Source of the DNA: Paenibacillus oralis
Lineage (GTDB): Bacteria > Bacillota > Bacilli > Paenibacillales > Paenibacillaceae
Assembly (NCBI RefSeq): GCF_003863965.1
Contig: NZ_RRCN01000001.1
Span: forward strand, 4,236,304 to 4,300,303
Length of the DNA: 64,000 nt
Direction of reading: 5' to 3'
Shown here: in pieces, positions 33,425-41,928 of the stretch
Numbering within the stretch: position 1 is the first letter of the stretch
Layout of the letters: each line of letters opens with the position of its first letter
Program-made: the position numbers and the translations under genes
Notes under the pieces: model-generated
Seen by the model: only the letters and a program-made list of their open reading frames with translations
What the model was told of the DNA's origin: nothing
The model's database searches: none

Positions 33425-34120
33425 TTAGTTGTCCTCGCGGCTGCTGCTGCCGCTGAAGAAGATCAAAGCATAGCGGAACAGTTCCAGTAAGGAAACCAGC
33501 GCTGCGGCGACATAGGTCAGAGCGGCGGCGTTCAATACTTTGGCCACCCCGCGTGTTTCATCGTGCGTAATGAACCCTTGCTGCACCATGATTTTACGGG
33601 CCCGGTTGCTGGCGTTGAACTCGACCGGGAGTGTAACGAGCTGGAACAAAACCGCGGCCGAGAAGAAAATAATCCCGAGGCCGATCAGGTTCAATGCCCC
33701 AAATATGAAGCCGGCGAGCAGCAGAAAAGGCGCAATACCCGAAGCGAAGTTAACGACAGGGAACATCCGGTGGCGCAGCACCAGCATCGGATATTTCTGC
33801 TTGTGCTGAATCGCGTGGCCCACTTCGTGGCAAGCCACGGCCACGGCGGAGATCGATCTTTCATAATACACGGGTTCCGACAAGCGGACGACGCGGTGAA
33901 TCGGATCGTAGTGGTCCGACAGGGCGCCGGGGACCGGTTCGATCGGTACATCGTACAGTCCGTTGGCGTCCAGCATCCGTCTGGCGGCGTCATGTCCGGT
34001 CAAACCGTACATGTTCGCAACCTGCGCGTATTTGTTGAAGGTGCCCTTGACTCGAAACTGAGCCCATAGAGACAGGCCGAACGCGAGCAGAATCGGAATC
34101 AGCATAACGTCTGAATACAT
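33425..34120 (-). CDS. yugP: YugP family neutral zinc metallopeptidase
   Basis: 231 residues. An N-terminal membrane helix is followed by a zinc-protease domain with A-C-H-E-V-G-H-A (H98-E99-x-x-H102) and two to three further helices (about 117-155 and 205-225). This is the YugP/Zn_peptidase_2 family. The third ligand lies in the E-F-N-A-S-N-R-A segment. Role unknown; possibly membrane protein quality control. GGAGGA precedes the ATG. Confidence 0.88.
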   Translation of the reverse strand: MYSDVMLIPILLAFGLSLWAQFRVKGTFNKYAQVANMYGLTGHDAARRMLDANGLYDVPIEPVPGALSDHYDPIHRVVRLSEPVYYERSISAVAVACHEVGHAIQHKQKYPMLVLRHRMFPVVNFASGIAPFLLLAGFIFGALNLIGLGIIFFSAAVLFQLVTLPVEFNASNRARKIMVQQGFITHDETRGVAKVLNAAALTYVAAALVSLLELFRYALIFFSGSSSREDN

Positions 34121-34193
34121 ACATCATTCCTCCATATACGATTAAAGTTGCTCGTTGATGAGTAAGAGGCTTCCTGCTGTAGGCAATTATACG

Positions 34194-34619
34194 TTATGAA
34201 AAGGGGCCGTGATTGATCAGGAACCGGAGCGCTTCCATGCAGGCGAGGCTTTGCGGCATCAGGTGCGCAAAAGCGCGTTTCACCTGATTTGGCTGCAGAT
34301 TGGAGATCAAGGGCTCCAATTCTTTAACCTCTCGTTCCAGCTGCTGCAGGTGGAGTTCCAGCGAACTCAGCTTCTCGGACACCTGTTCCTCGTGCGTGAC
34401 GCGATCCCACTGCTCCAGCTTTTCACGGATTTCTTCCAACGTATATTTCTCCTGCTTCATTTGGTTAATACGTTCCAGTCTGGTTAAGGTTTCAGCGCTG
34501 TATAAACGGTAATTTTTCTGCGTCCGTTTCTCCGGGGATATCAGACCAAGCTTGGTATAATAATCGATCGTACGCTCGCTGACATTTGCCGCCTTGGCCA
34601 GTTCCCCGATCCGGTACAA
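34194..34619 (-). CDS. MerR family transcriptional regulator
   Basis: 141 residues. The N-terminal MerR winged helix reads Y-R-I-G-E-L-A-K-A-A-N-V-S-E-R-T-I-D-Y-Y-T-K-L-G-L and is followed by a long dimerisation coiled coil (about 70-115) and a short C-terminal effector region without Cys. So it is a multidrug- or stress-type rather than a metal-sensing MerR. The TTG start has GGAG at about ten bases. It lies 73 bp from yugP on the same strand; the target is unknown. Confidence 0.85.
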   Translation of the reverse strand: MYRIGELAKAANVSERTIDYYTKLGLISPEKRTQKNYRLYSAETLTRLERINQMKQEKYTLEEIREKLEQWDRVTHEEQVSEKLSSLELHLQQLEREVKELEPLISNLQPNQVKRAFAHLMPQSLACMEALRFLINHGPFS

Positions 34620-34819
34620 TTTTTTTACTCCAATATAATCACCTCTCCCGCCTATCCAATGCTTTATATTTATATCTTATTTATATTTATGATACCGATC
34701 ATTAAGCGTACAGTCAAACGTCATACTTTATTTTTTATAGTAGCAGTTTGGGGTCAACCTAGAAATCCGTCCTTGACAGCCGGCTAGATCTAGGCTATTG
34801 GTATGGCGAATCTTCAGCA

Positions 34820-35045
34820 TTCAAATAGCGGTATTTTTTGTACTTATTAACCGGTACTAGGCATGTCCAGCCCCATTAGCGGCACTTTTAGTCCTTATTT
34901 TCCTGTGAATAGTCCAGAACACGGGCGTTTCCTTGCGATTCGAGAAAATAGCGGCATAAATTTCCACTATTGCTCTCAAATGGACGTACATCACCGGAAT
35001 AGCGACATTTTTGGCCCTTATGTTATTCGCTGGAGTTCGTGGGGA
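34820..35045. repeat. Family B intergenic repeat cluster (AAATAGCGG / CCGTTATTT type)
   Basis: Between the MerR gene and amtB lie at least four modules, each about 30-60 bp: AAATAGCGGTATTTTTTGTACTTATT, CATTAGCGGCACTTTTAGTCCTTATT, AAATAGCGGCATAAATTTCCACTATT and GAATAGCGACATTTTTGGCCCTTATG (each shown here only as its core). They begin A-A-T-A-G-C-G-G and end T-T-A-T-T. No coding frame is evident in this stretch. Confidence 0.7.
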
Positions 35046-35150
35046 TGAAAATTTCGCTCTGCCGGAACAAACTTCATACAAAAAATGCTTTAAAATATAA
35101 CATATAGTGTTAGTTTACATACAATTAATCTGTTTTTTTCAAAAAAACTA

Positions 35151-35180
35151 TTGTCATATCTCCTTCTTTAGTCTTATAAT
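35151..35180 (+). promoter_or_regulatory. Promoter of amtB
   Basis: TTGTCA (35151-35156) and TATAAT (35175-35180), spacer 18 bp. Confidence 0.65.
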
Positions 35181-35200
35181 CACTTTAACAATTCATTTTG

Positions 35201-35217
35201 TGTTAGGAAACATAACA
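35201..35217 (+). promoter_or_regulatory. GlnR/TnrA box in the amtB leader
   Basis: TGTTA-GGAAACA-TAACA matches the GlnR/TnrA consensus TGTNA-N7-TNACA exactly. It lies about 15 bp downstream of the predicted transcription start, a position that would favour repression under nitrogen excess. A weaker half-site (TGTTAGTTTACA) lies at 35108-35119. Confidence 0.75.
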
Positions 35218-35234
35218 TTAGGGGAGTGTGTAAG

Positions 35235-36635
35235 ATGAAAAAGAAATGGCTCTACGGTTTATTGGCATCATCGGCAGTATTTGCATTTCCGGTTTCGGCT
35301 TATGCAGCGGAAGGGGAGGTTACCGCTCCGGTGCTTGAGCTGGGCCTGAACTCATTATTTGTTTTCGTCGCGGCGATGCTGGTATTCTTTATGCAAGCCG
35401 GGTTCGCCTTGCTGGAGGCAGGTACGGTCCGGATGAAGAACGCCGGCCACGTAGCCGGTAAAACGGTGCTGACGCTGGGCATTGCGGTGCTTGCCTGGTG
35501 GCTGCTCGGTTTCGGTTTCGCATTTGGGGACGGCAACAGCTTCCTGGGAACAACCGGGTTCCTGTTTGGGGGCGAGGGGGATATCGGATCGTTTAGCGTA
35601 TTTTCCGAAATCGGCGTACCCCTTAACCTGATGTTTCTGTTCCAAATGGCTTTTGCGGCGGTATCGCTGGCCATCGCCTGCGGCGGCATGGCGGAACGCG
35701 CCAAGCTTAGCGTATATATCGTATTCGGAACGATCTTTATCGTCATTATTTATCCGATCGTGGCTCACTGGGTGTGGGGCGGCGGTTGGCTCGGCAATTT
35801 GGGTATGCAGGATTACGCGGGTTCGACCGTCGTCCACCTGACCGGCGCAACGGCGGCGCTTGCGGCAACGTTTTTGCTTAAACCGCGTCTTGGCAAATAC
35901 AACAAAGACGGTAAACCGAACAATATTCCGGGTCACAACCAAGTATTGACGGTTCTCGGCGTTATCATTTTGTGGATCGGCTGGTTCGGCTTTAACCCAG
36001 GCAGCGCTTTGACGCCGCTGAACGAAGGATTTTTCGGCTATGTCCTGATGACGACAAACCTGGCCGCAGCGGCCGGCGCGGTTGCCGCGTTGCTCATCTC
36101 CTGGGCGGTTATGGGCAAATCCGACATCCCGAGCATGCTGAACGGGGTGCTGGCCGCACTCGTTGCCATCACCGGTTCTTGCGCATTTGTAGACGCATGG
36201 GCTTCGGTCGTGATCGGCGCTGTCGCCGGAATCCTGACGTTCTTCACTGGAAGATGGCTTGAGCGCGCCGGGCTGGACGATCCGATCTTCGCTGCTTCCG
36301 TACACGGGATCGCCGGCGTATGGGGCGCGATTTCCACGGGGCTGTTCGCAACGCCTGAGCTTGTGGAGAAGACTGGAGTTGGAGCTCCCGGCCTGTTTTA
36401 CGGCGGTGGCTTCGGGCAATTGGGAGTACAGATCCTTGGAGTTATCGGCACGTTCGCATTCGTTCTGGTCCTTTCCTTCCTGATTCTTGGCGCGATGAAG
36501 TGGCTCATGGGGCTGCGCGTTACCGAAGAAGAGGAAACGATGGGCCTCGATATCAGCGAACATGGCACTTACGGTTATCCTGAACAAATGAATTTGCTGA
36601 ACAAAAATACTTCTTCCGGTGTTCCGGCTGAATAA
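35235..36635 (+). CDS. amtB: Ammonium transporter AmtB
   Basis: 466 residues. An N-terminal signal peptide (M-K-K-K-W-L-Y-G-L-L-A-S-S-A ... A-Y-A-A-E) is followed by eleven membrane helices. The pore elements D-x-x-Q-x-x-F-A-L-L-E-A-G and the twin-His region (conserved H-L-T-G and V-H-G-I-A-G-V-W-G) are present. It conducts ammonia from extracellular ammonium. The start ATG at 35235 has GGGGAG upstream. No glnK/PII gene follows; a GlnD-like nucleotidyltransferase gene and an exonuclease gene follow instead, 53 bp and 1.1 kb on. Confidence 0.95.
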   Translation: MKKKWLYGLLASSAVFAFPVSAYAAEGEVTAPVLELGLNSLFVFVAAMLVFFMQAGFALLEAGTVRMKNAGHVAGKTVLTLGIAVLAWWLLGFGFAFGDGNSFLGTTGFLFGGEGDIGSFSVFSEIGVPLNLMFLFQMAFAAVSLAIACGGMAERAKLSVYIVFGTIFIVIIYPIVAHWVWGGGWLGNLGMQDYAGSTVVHLTGATAALAATFLLKPRLGKYNKDGKPNNIPGHNQVLTVLGVIILWIGWFGFNPGSALTPLNEGFFGYVLMTTNLAAAAGAVAALLISWAVMGKSDIPSMLNGVLAALVAITGSCAFVDAWASVVIGAVAGILTFFTGRWLERAGLDDPIFAASVHGIAGVWGAISTGLFATPELVEKTGVGAPGLFYGGGFGQLGVQILGVIGTFAFVLVLSFLILGAMKWLMGLRVTEEEETMGLDISEHGTYGYPEQMNLLNKNTSSGVPAE

Positions 36636-36688
36636 AATGATGTAAGGGAACGAGGTTTGTTCCGGGAAAAGGAAGGGAGATGGGGGCC

Positions 36689-37780
36689 ATGAGCCACGAA
36701 ACGGCCATGAACAACGGCGGTTTGCAAGCGATCCGGTCGGCTTCTTCTCCCGGATTGCTCAGGTCGGCCAGGATCGAGGAGCAGAATGTGCTGCACGGCC
36801 GGTTCGCCTCGATGCCGATCCTGGAATGGAACCGCGCGGTTGGGCAAATGCATGACGCCGTCATGGGGCAGGCTTGCCATTTATGCGAAGAGATGTTGCG
36901 GCAGGAGGGCTTCGGCCCTCCTCCTTCACATTACGCCTTCATCGCATTTGGAAGCGCCGGACGGGCAGAGCAAACGCTGTGGAGCGATCAGGACAACGGC
37001 CTGATTTACGGGGACGGCGATGAAGCGGAGAGCACCGCTTATTTTGAAGCGTTCGGGAACAAGCTCTCGCTAATTTTGGAGCAGGCCGGTTATCCTCCTT
37101 GCCCAGGCAACGTGATGCTGTCGAACCCGTTGTGGCGGGGCGACTTGAGCCGCTGGGAGAGGCAGTTCATGGAGTGGCGCGACGCGCTCGGGTGGGAGCA
37201 GGTCCGCTATCTGATGATCGCTTCGGATATGCGCCATATTTATGGAGACCAGGTGTTGTCCGTTGCTTTGCGCAAAACGATGAAGCGGGTGATGGAGCTT
37301 GATCAAGGGACCGAGCGGGACGTGATCGCCGCGGTTTTGCGCAATACGGTGCGCCATAAAGCCGCGCTCAACATCCTGGGACAAGTGATTACCGAACCAA
37401 CCGGCGAGCATGCCGGAGATTTTGACGTGAAATACGGCCTCTATATCCCTATCGTGAACGCGGTGCGTTATTTTGCCCTGCAGTATGGGATCGAGTCTTC
37501 CTCGACTTGGGAAAGGATTTCACAGCTGTACCAGCTCGAAGCGGTTCCGACCCGGTGGCTGGAATCGTGCCGGAAAGCTTTTGCCACGGCCGTCAAATTC
37601 CGGTCCATCGTTCCGCCGAAGCCCGAAGACGGGATGCTGACCGGCACCCATTATTTGCCGCAAGCGATGATCAAGCAAAAAGAGCTTCGGCGCGAGCTGC
37701 GGGAATCTCTCAGCACAGTCAGGCTGATGTATCGGACGCTGCAGAGACAGCATCGGTACGCAGAAAGGAAATGGCTATGA
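36689..37780 (+). CDS. DUF294 nucleotidyltransferase-like protein (GlnD-like)
   Basis: 363 residues. The nucleotidyltransferase signature G-S-A-G-R-x-E-Q-T-x-x-S-D-Q-D-N lies at 88-103 (GSxGR, then catalytic D100 and D102). This is followed by the DUF294_C helical region (I-A-S-D-M-R-H-I-Y-G-D). The domain pair occurs in PII-uridylyltransferase-like proteins, but the C-terminal HD/ACT domains of true GlnD are missing. ATG 36689 is chosen for GGGAG at nine bases. The end overlaps the next gene by ATGA, so the two are coupled. The position after amtB suggests a nitrogen-signalling role (inference). Confidence 0.8.
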   Translation: MSHETAMNNGGLQAIRSASSPGLLRSARIEEQNVLHGRFASMPILEWNRAVGQMHDAVMGQACHLCEEMLRQEGFGPPPSHYAFIAFGSAGRAEQTLWSDQDNGLIYGDGDEAESTAYFEAFGNKLSLILEQAGYPPCPGNVMLSNPLWRGDLSRWERQFMEWRDALGWEQVRYLMIASDMRHIYGDQVLSVALRKTMKRVMELDQGTERDVIAAVLRNTVRHKAALNILGQVITEPTGEHAGDFDVKYGLYIPIVNAVRYFALQYGIESSSTWERISQLYQLEAVPTRWLESCRKAFATAVKFRSIVPPKPEDGMLTGTHYLPQAMIKQKELRRELRESLSTVRLMYRTLQRQHRYAERKWL

Positions 37781-38508
37781 AAGAACCTATGAAAGGAAAC
37801 GGCGGTTTTTGGGATGCGTTAAAAGGCGGCGGGATGCCGCGGATCGCTTCAATGCTTGGGGCCCCCAGCGCGCAGCAAATCGCGTTTGTCCGTTCGCTGA
37901 CCAAAGGGCAGCGGCGGCCGGAGACGCTCCACGTTCCGCTCACGGAATTAAAAACAGCGGTATTTGATCTGGAAACTACGGGATTTCATTACCATTACGG
38001 CGATGAAATCCTGTCCTTCGGGGCCGTTAAAGTGGAAGGGGAGGACATTAGCGAAGAAGTCTACTATTCCCTGGCCAAACCGGCCTGCACGATCCCGGAG
38101 CGGATCACCGAGCTGACCGGGATTACGCCGGAGATGGTTCAGGATGCGCCGGCTCTGCTCGAAGCGCTGCGCGAGTTTATGGCGTTTGTGGACGACCGGG
38201 TGCTGGTTGCGCACGGAAGCGCCCATGATAAAGCTTTTCTCGACGTGGCGTTGTGGAAAACGTCCAAAGCTCATCTGGGTCACCGGGTGCTCGATACGAT
38301 GATGATTGCGCGCAAGCTGGAGCCGGACTGCCGCATTTCCGGGTTGGACGACTGGCTGAATGTATGTGGGATTCCCATTACGCAGCGCCATCACGCCCTG
38401 GAAGACGCCAAGATGACGGCGCAGCTGTGGACGGTGTTGATCGGCCGCTTAAAGGATCGGGGGGTAATCACGTTAGGTGATCTGTACACGTTCCTGAGCA
38501 AAACCTGA
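37777..38508 (+). CDS. DEDDh-type 3'-5' exonuclease (DnaQ-like)
   Basis: 243 residues with a DnaQ-like exonuclease core from about residue 60. Exo I F-D-L-E-T-T-G-F (Asp64, Glu66), Exo II with H-G-S-A-H-D, and Exo III-epsilon H-H-A-L-E-D-A (His and Asp) are all present. An N-terminal extension of about 55 residues is not part of the core. It degrades single-stranded DNA or RNA from the 3' end. It starts with ATGA overlap on the DUF294 gene and AAAGGA upstream. Together with amtB and the DUF294 gene it forms a probable operon. Confidence 0.85.
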   Translation: MKEPMKGNGGFWDALKGGGMPRIASMLGAPSAQQIAFVRSLTKGQRRPETLHVPLTELKTAVFDLETTGFHYHYGDEILSFGAVKVEGEDISEEVYYSLAKPACTIPERITELTGITPEMVQDAPALLEALREFMAFVDDRVLVAHGSAHDKAFLDVALWKTSKAHLGHRVLDTMMIARKLEPDCRISGLDDWLNVCGIPITQRHHALEDAKMTAQLWTVLIGRLKDRGVITLGDLYTFLSKT

Positions 38509-38550
38509 TGATAAGAAAGAGTCGGCTACTAAGCTTTTTTCGCAAAAGAA

Positions 38551-38592
38551 CCGCCGGAGAAATTTTCGCTGTATTCGTTCCGGCGGTCCTTT
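38551..38592 (+). terminator. Terminator of the amtB-DUF294-exonuclease unit
   Basis: CCGCCGGA...TCCGGCGG hairpin followed by TCCTTT. Confidence 0.55.
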
Positions 38593-38617
38593 GATGTGCA
38601 GACCGGTTGCCTCTGCC

Positions 38618-38835
38618 GAAAAAATAGAGGTAATTTATGGCGTTATTTTGAGATTCCTCCCCTCCTATGCAAAATAGCGGAAATTCTTACCGTTATTTAG
38701 CGATTGTGCTTAGAAAAAGCGGTAGTTTGCCCCTTACTTTATAAAATAGCGGTAAAAAATTCCTTTATTTTCACTTGATCCCCTTTTTTGATGAAAATAA
38801 GGCCCTTTTTTACCGTTATTTCTACCGCTATGGGT
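38618..38835. repeat. Family B intergenic repeat cluster
   Basis: A run of modules fills the gap before the M67 gene: AAAATAGAGGTAATTTATGGCGTTATTTT, AAATAGCGGAAATTCTTACCGTTATTTA, AAATAGCGGTAAAAAATTCCTTTATTTT and AAAATAAGGCCCTTTTTTACCGTTATTT (cores only). The paired ends AAATAGCGG and CCGTTATTT are reverse complements, so every module is an imperfect palindrome. No gene is seen. Confidence 0.75.
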
Positions 38836-38840
38836 TTAGA

Positions 38841-39305
38841 CTAAACACGTTCCTGTCTTCCTACGGATACGCGTTGCAGGGCAAAGCGGCCGTCCGTTTC
38901 GCGCACAATAGAATATGCGTTTAAACTCCAGCCGTCCGGTTCGCCGGGCGGCTTATCGTTTTCCGCAGGCGAGCCGATGAAGTAGAGCCGGAGTTGGCCG
39001 GCGAAATGCTGCAGCTGTTTTAAATCCTCCGGCGACGGTACAGGCTTTGAAGTGGGGTGGGTGTGAAAAATACCGACCAATGCCGGATCAAAGCAACTGC
39101 GTACCCATTCGGCGGGGGCCAATTCGAACCTGTGCAGCGGGGCAGGCGACGTATTGGATACCGGGAGGAAGCTGGTGATGACCTTGACCGCGAATTCCGC
39201 CTTTGTCCCGAACAGAAGCCCGCAGCCTTCCTCGGGGTAGCAGTCCCGTCCATGTTCAAGCATTTGTCTGCGTATGTCTGCCGGTAAAATCCATTTACTT
39301 TCCAT
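38841..39305 (-). CDS. M67 family metallopeptidase (JAMM/MPN+)
   Basis: 154 residues. The JAMM motif is complete: Glu near 25-26 (P-E-E-G-C-G-L-L), His81-x-His83, Ser91 and Asp94 in H-T-H-P-T-S-K-P-V-P-S-P-E-D. Bacterial M67 proteins remove ubiquitin-like/sulphur-carrier tails or hydrolyse peptides; no partner is nearby. GGGGAGAG precedes the ATG. Confidence 0.85.
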   Translation of the reverse strand: MESKWILPADIRRQMLEHGRDCYPEEGCGLLFGTKAEFAVKVITSFLPVSNTSPAPLHRFELAPAEWVRSCFDPALVGIFHTHPTSKPVPSPEDLKQLQHFAGQLRLYFIGSPAENDKPPGEPDGWSLNAYSIVRETDGRFALQRVSVGRQERV

Positions 39306-39447
39306 TCACTCTCCCCGCTTTCCATGTCCTGCCGCTTCAGGCTGTTTCGAATATTGTAACAAATCGCGAAAAAAGGGTACAATAGCGTAAAAAGAAGGCT
39401 ATAAGGTGAACTGCTCAACTTAATATAGCCGGAAAAGGAAGAACAGG

Positions 39448-40038
39448 ATGAAACGAAACCGATGGATATTGTCCGGGGTTCTGCTTGTGCTGCTGGTGCT
39501 GGTGCTGTTGGACCAGGGCACCCGGGAGGGCTGGCGGTCGGTCTTGGGATGGGCCGGTTCCGAGGCGGCCGCCGGGAAGGACGGGCAATCGCTCGCGGCC
39601 ATGGCTGCGGAGGGAGCGCCGAAGCCGGGCACACCGTCTCCGTCTTTCTCGCTGACGGGGCTGGACGGAAAGCGGTATGACGTCGGCGGCAAACGGGATA
39701 AACCGCTGCTTCTCAACTTTTGGGCTTCCTGGTGCGATCCTTGCAAGGAAGAGGCGCCGGAGCTGGTCAAGCTTGCGGATAAATACAAGGATTCGCTTGA
39801 CGTATACGGGGTAAACGTGACGTTTTACGACAAGCTGGACGATGCGAAAGCGTTTGTCCAAAACTACGGCTATACCTTCCCTGTTTTGCTGGATGAGAAA
39901 GAGAAAGTGTACAGCCAATTTAACGGCGTCGCTTTTCCCACCAATGTGCTGATCGACGAAAACGGCATCATTCAGGACGTCATCCTTGGCGTCATTTCTC
40001 CGGAAGAGCTGGAGGCGAAAATTAAAAAGCTGCTGTAA
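39448..40038 (+). CDS. Membrane-anchored thiol-disulfide oxidoreductase (TlpA/ResA-like)
   Basis: 196 residues. One N-terminal membrane helix (about 6-22) anchors a thioredoxin-fold domain facing outward, with active-site W-C-D-P-C (Cys96, Cys99). The preceding F-S-L-T-G-L-D-G-K and later F-P-V-L-L-D are TlpA/ResA marks. ResA-type proteins reduce apocytochrome c or other extracytoplasmic disulfides, but no cytochrome gene is adjacent, so the substrate is open. A signal anchor and a pro-rich linker precede the domain. Confidence 0.85.
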   Translation: MKRNRWILSGVLLVLLVLVLLDQGTREGWRSVLGWAGSEAAAGKDGQSLAAMAAEGAPKPGTPSPSFSLTGLDGKRYDVGGKRDKPLLLNFWASWCDPCKEEAPELVKLADKYKDSLDVYGVNVTFYDKLDDAKAFVQNYGYTFPVLLDEKEKVYSQFNGVAFPTNVLIDENGIIQDVILGVISPEELEAKIKKLL

Positions 40039-40059
40039 AGCAGGAAATGGCCGGCAAAA

Positions 40060-40107
40060 AAAGCGCGGGCAGCAGGAAAAGTCTCCTGCTCCCCGCGCTT
40101 TACTTTT
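40060..40107. terminator. Bidirectional terminator between the TlpA-like gene and cimA
   Basis: AAAGCGCGGG...AGCAGGA...TCCTGCT...CCCGCGCTTT hairpin flanked by A- and T-runs between convergent stop codons. Confidence 0.75.
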
Positions 40108-40121
40108 GGTCAAACGGCGGA

Positions 40122-41741
40122 TTATTGATTCACCAAACCCGTGCCGGCATACGGGATTTCTTCGTAGTCCTCGCGTTTTGTCAGCCCTAGCAGAGCATAC
40201 CGGATACCGTCGACCAGCGCTTCCCAGCTCGCTTCGATCACGTTGCTAGATACGCCGACGGTGTTCCAGGAGTTGGTGAAATCCTTGGATTCGATCAGTA
40301 CGCGCACCTTGGAGGCGGTGGCGTCTTTGTCGTCGAGTACGCGGACTTTGTAGTCCGACAAATGCATATCCTTCAAACCCGGATAATACGAAATCAGCGC
40401 TTTGCGCAGCGCGTTGTCGAGCGCGTTGACCGGACCGTTGCCTTCGGCGGCCGTATATACGCTCGCGCCGTCGATGTTCAGCTTGACGAAAGCTTCGGAC
40501 ACAACCGGTCTGTCGGCCGTTTTTTCCACCAGCATCTTAAAAGATTCGAACACGAACAGTTCCTTGAGTTCGCCATTCGCCTGACGGAGCAGCAGTTCGA
40601 GGGAGGCGTCGGCCCCTTCGAATTGATAGCCCTGGTGCTCCAGGTCCTTGATTTTGCTGATTACCGCCCGCGTGTTCTCGTTTTCCGGATCAAAATCGAT
40701 GCCCAGTTCCTGCGCCTTGGACACGATGTTGCTTTGGCCGGCAAGCTCGGAGACGAGCACGCGCTGGCGGTTGCCGACCATCTCCGGGGCGATGTGCTCG
40801 TATGTCCGGGAATCGCGAAGGATCGCCGATACGTGGATGCCGCCCTTATGCGCAAATGCGGCCGTGCCGACGTAAGGCTGATTCACCGGCATATGCACAT
40901 TGGCGATTTCGCTGATGTAGCGCGCCGTATTGGTCAGCTGCTTAAGCTGCTCCGGTTCGAGAACCTGGTAGCCCAGCTTGAGCTGCAGATTCGGGATGAT
41001 CGAACATAAATTGGCGTTGCCGCAGCGTTCGCCATATCCGTTCATCGTCCCCTGAATTTGCGTCGCCCCCGCCCGCACCGCGCTAAGGGAATTGGCCACC
41101 GCCAGCTCGCAGTCGTTATGGGTATGAATGCCGAGTTGGGAGCCGGTGATCGTACCGGCCAGCACGCTGACGATATCGTGTACTTCATGCGGCATCGTTC
41201 CGCCGTTCGTATCGCACATGACCAGCCAGTCGGCCCCGGCTTCCTCCGCTTTGCGCATGACGGACAAGGCGTATTCCGGGTTCTTTTTGTAGCCGTCAAA
41301 AAAATGCTCGGCGTCGAAAATAACCTCCAGCCCTTGCCGTTTCAAATACGCGATGGAATCGTAGATCATCGCTAAGTTTTCCTCCAGCGAAGTTTGCAGC
41401 GCCGTATGAACGTGAAAATCCCAAGATTTGCCCACCAGCGTTGCCGCCTGCACGCCTGACTCGATCATGCGCTTCAAATTGGCATCATGTTCGGCCAAGC
41501 TGTCCTTCCGGCGCGTGCTGCCAAAAGCCGTGATTTTCGCCTGAAGCCCCAGTTCCTTGACCCGCTTGAAAAATTCGATGTCTTTGCCGTTGCTGCCCGG
41601 AATGCCACCTTCAATATAATGGACACCCAGCTGATCCAGCTTCTTGGCAATCTTCAACTTGTCGTCCGCCGACAGGCTGATGCCCTCGCTTTGAGTGCCG
41701 TCGCGCAAGGTGGTGTCGAAGATGGATAAAGCCTTTGACAT
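40122..41741 (-). CDS. cimA: Citramalate synthase
   Basis: 539 residues of the alpha-isopropylmalate synthase family, citramalate branch: F-D-T-T-L-R-D-G-T-Q at 8-17 (metal-binding Asp9), G-I-H-T-H-N-D (metal His pair), N-G-Y-G-E-R-C-G-N and a C-terminal LeuA regulatory domain from about residue 400. It condenses acetyl-CoA and pyruvate to (R)-citramalate, the threonine-independent route to 2-oxobutyrate for isoleucine. The ATG at 41741 follows AAAGGGGGA; the open frame to 41783 has no site. Confidence 0.9.
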   Translation of the reverse strand: MSKALSIFDTTLRDGTQSEGISLSADDKLKIAKKLDQLGVHYIEGGIPGSNGKDIEFFKRVKELGLQAKITAFGSTRRKDSLAEHDANLKRMIESGVQAATLVGKSWDFHVHTALQTSLEENLAMIYDSIAYLKRQGLEVIFDAEHFFDGYKKNPEYALSVMRKAEEAGADWLVMCDTNGGTMPHEVHDIVSVLAGTITGSQLGIHTHNDCELAVANSLSAVRAGATQIQGTMNGYGERCGNANLCSIIPNLQLKLGYQVLEPEQLKQLTNTARYISEIANVHMPVNQPYVGTAAFAHKGGIHVSAILRDSRTYEHIAPEMVGNRQRVLVSELAGQSNIVSKAQELGIDFDPENENTRAVISKIKDLEHQGYQFEGADASLELLLRQANGELKELFVFESFKMLVEKTADRPVVSEAFVKLNIDGASVYTAAEGNGPVNALDNALRKALISYYPGLKDMHLSDYKVRVLDDKDATASKVRVLIESKDFTNSWNTVGVSSNVIEASWEALVDGIRYALLGLTKREDYEEIPYAGTGLVNQ

Positions 41742-41801
41742 GATGGAAGTGTCCCCCTTTGGTTGTCCTGAAAATACAAGCACCGAGTGTATTAATTTCT
41801 A

Positions 41802-41830
41802 ATTATAGCATCTGTTTTTTTAAATGTAAC
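41802..41830 (-). promoter_or_regulatory. Promoter of cimA
   Basis: On the minus strand GTTACA (41825-41830) and TATAAT (41802-41807) with a 17-bp spacer. Confidence 0.5.
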
Positions 41831-41860
41831 ACGCTTTTTGCGAAATTGCATGGTCCAATA

Positions 41861-41889
41861 TTGACCGTTATTCCTTGGAAAGGTATGCT
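41861..41889 (+). promoter_or_regulatory. Promoter of dinB
   Basis: TTGACC (41861-41866) and TATGCT (41884-41889) with a 17-bp spacer, 40 bp before the start. No LexA-type box is evident. Confidence 0.55.
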
Positions 41890-41928
41890 GAGGGGTAGAA
41901 TAACAAATGATAAATGAGGGGAAGCAAC

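Noticed and set aside
35355..36587. A 410-codon minus-strand frame opposite amtB
   Set aside because: AmtB is certain on the plus strand; the antisense product is Arg/Gln/His-rich and without any domain.
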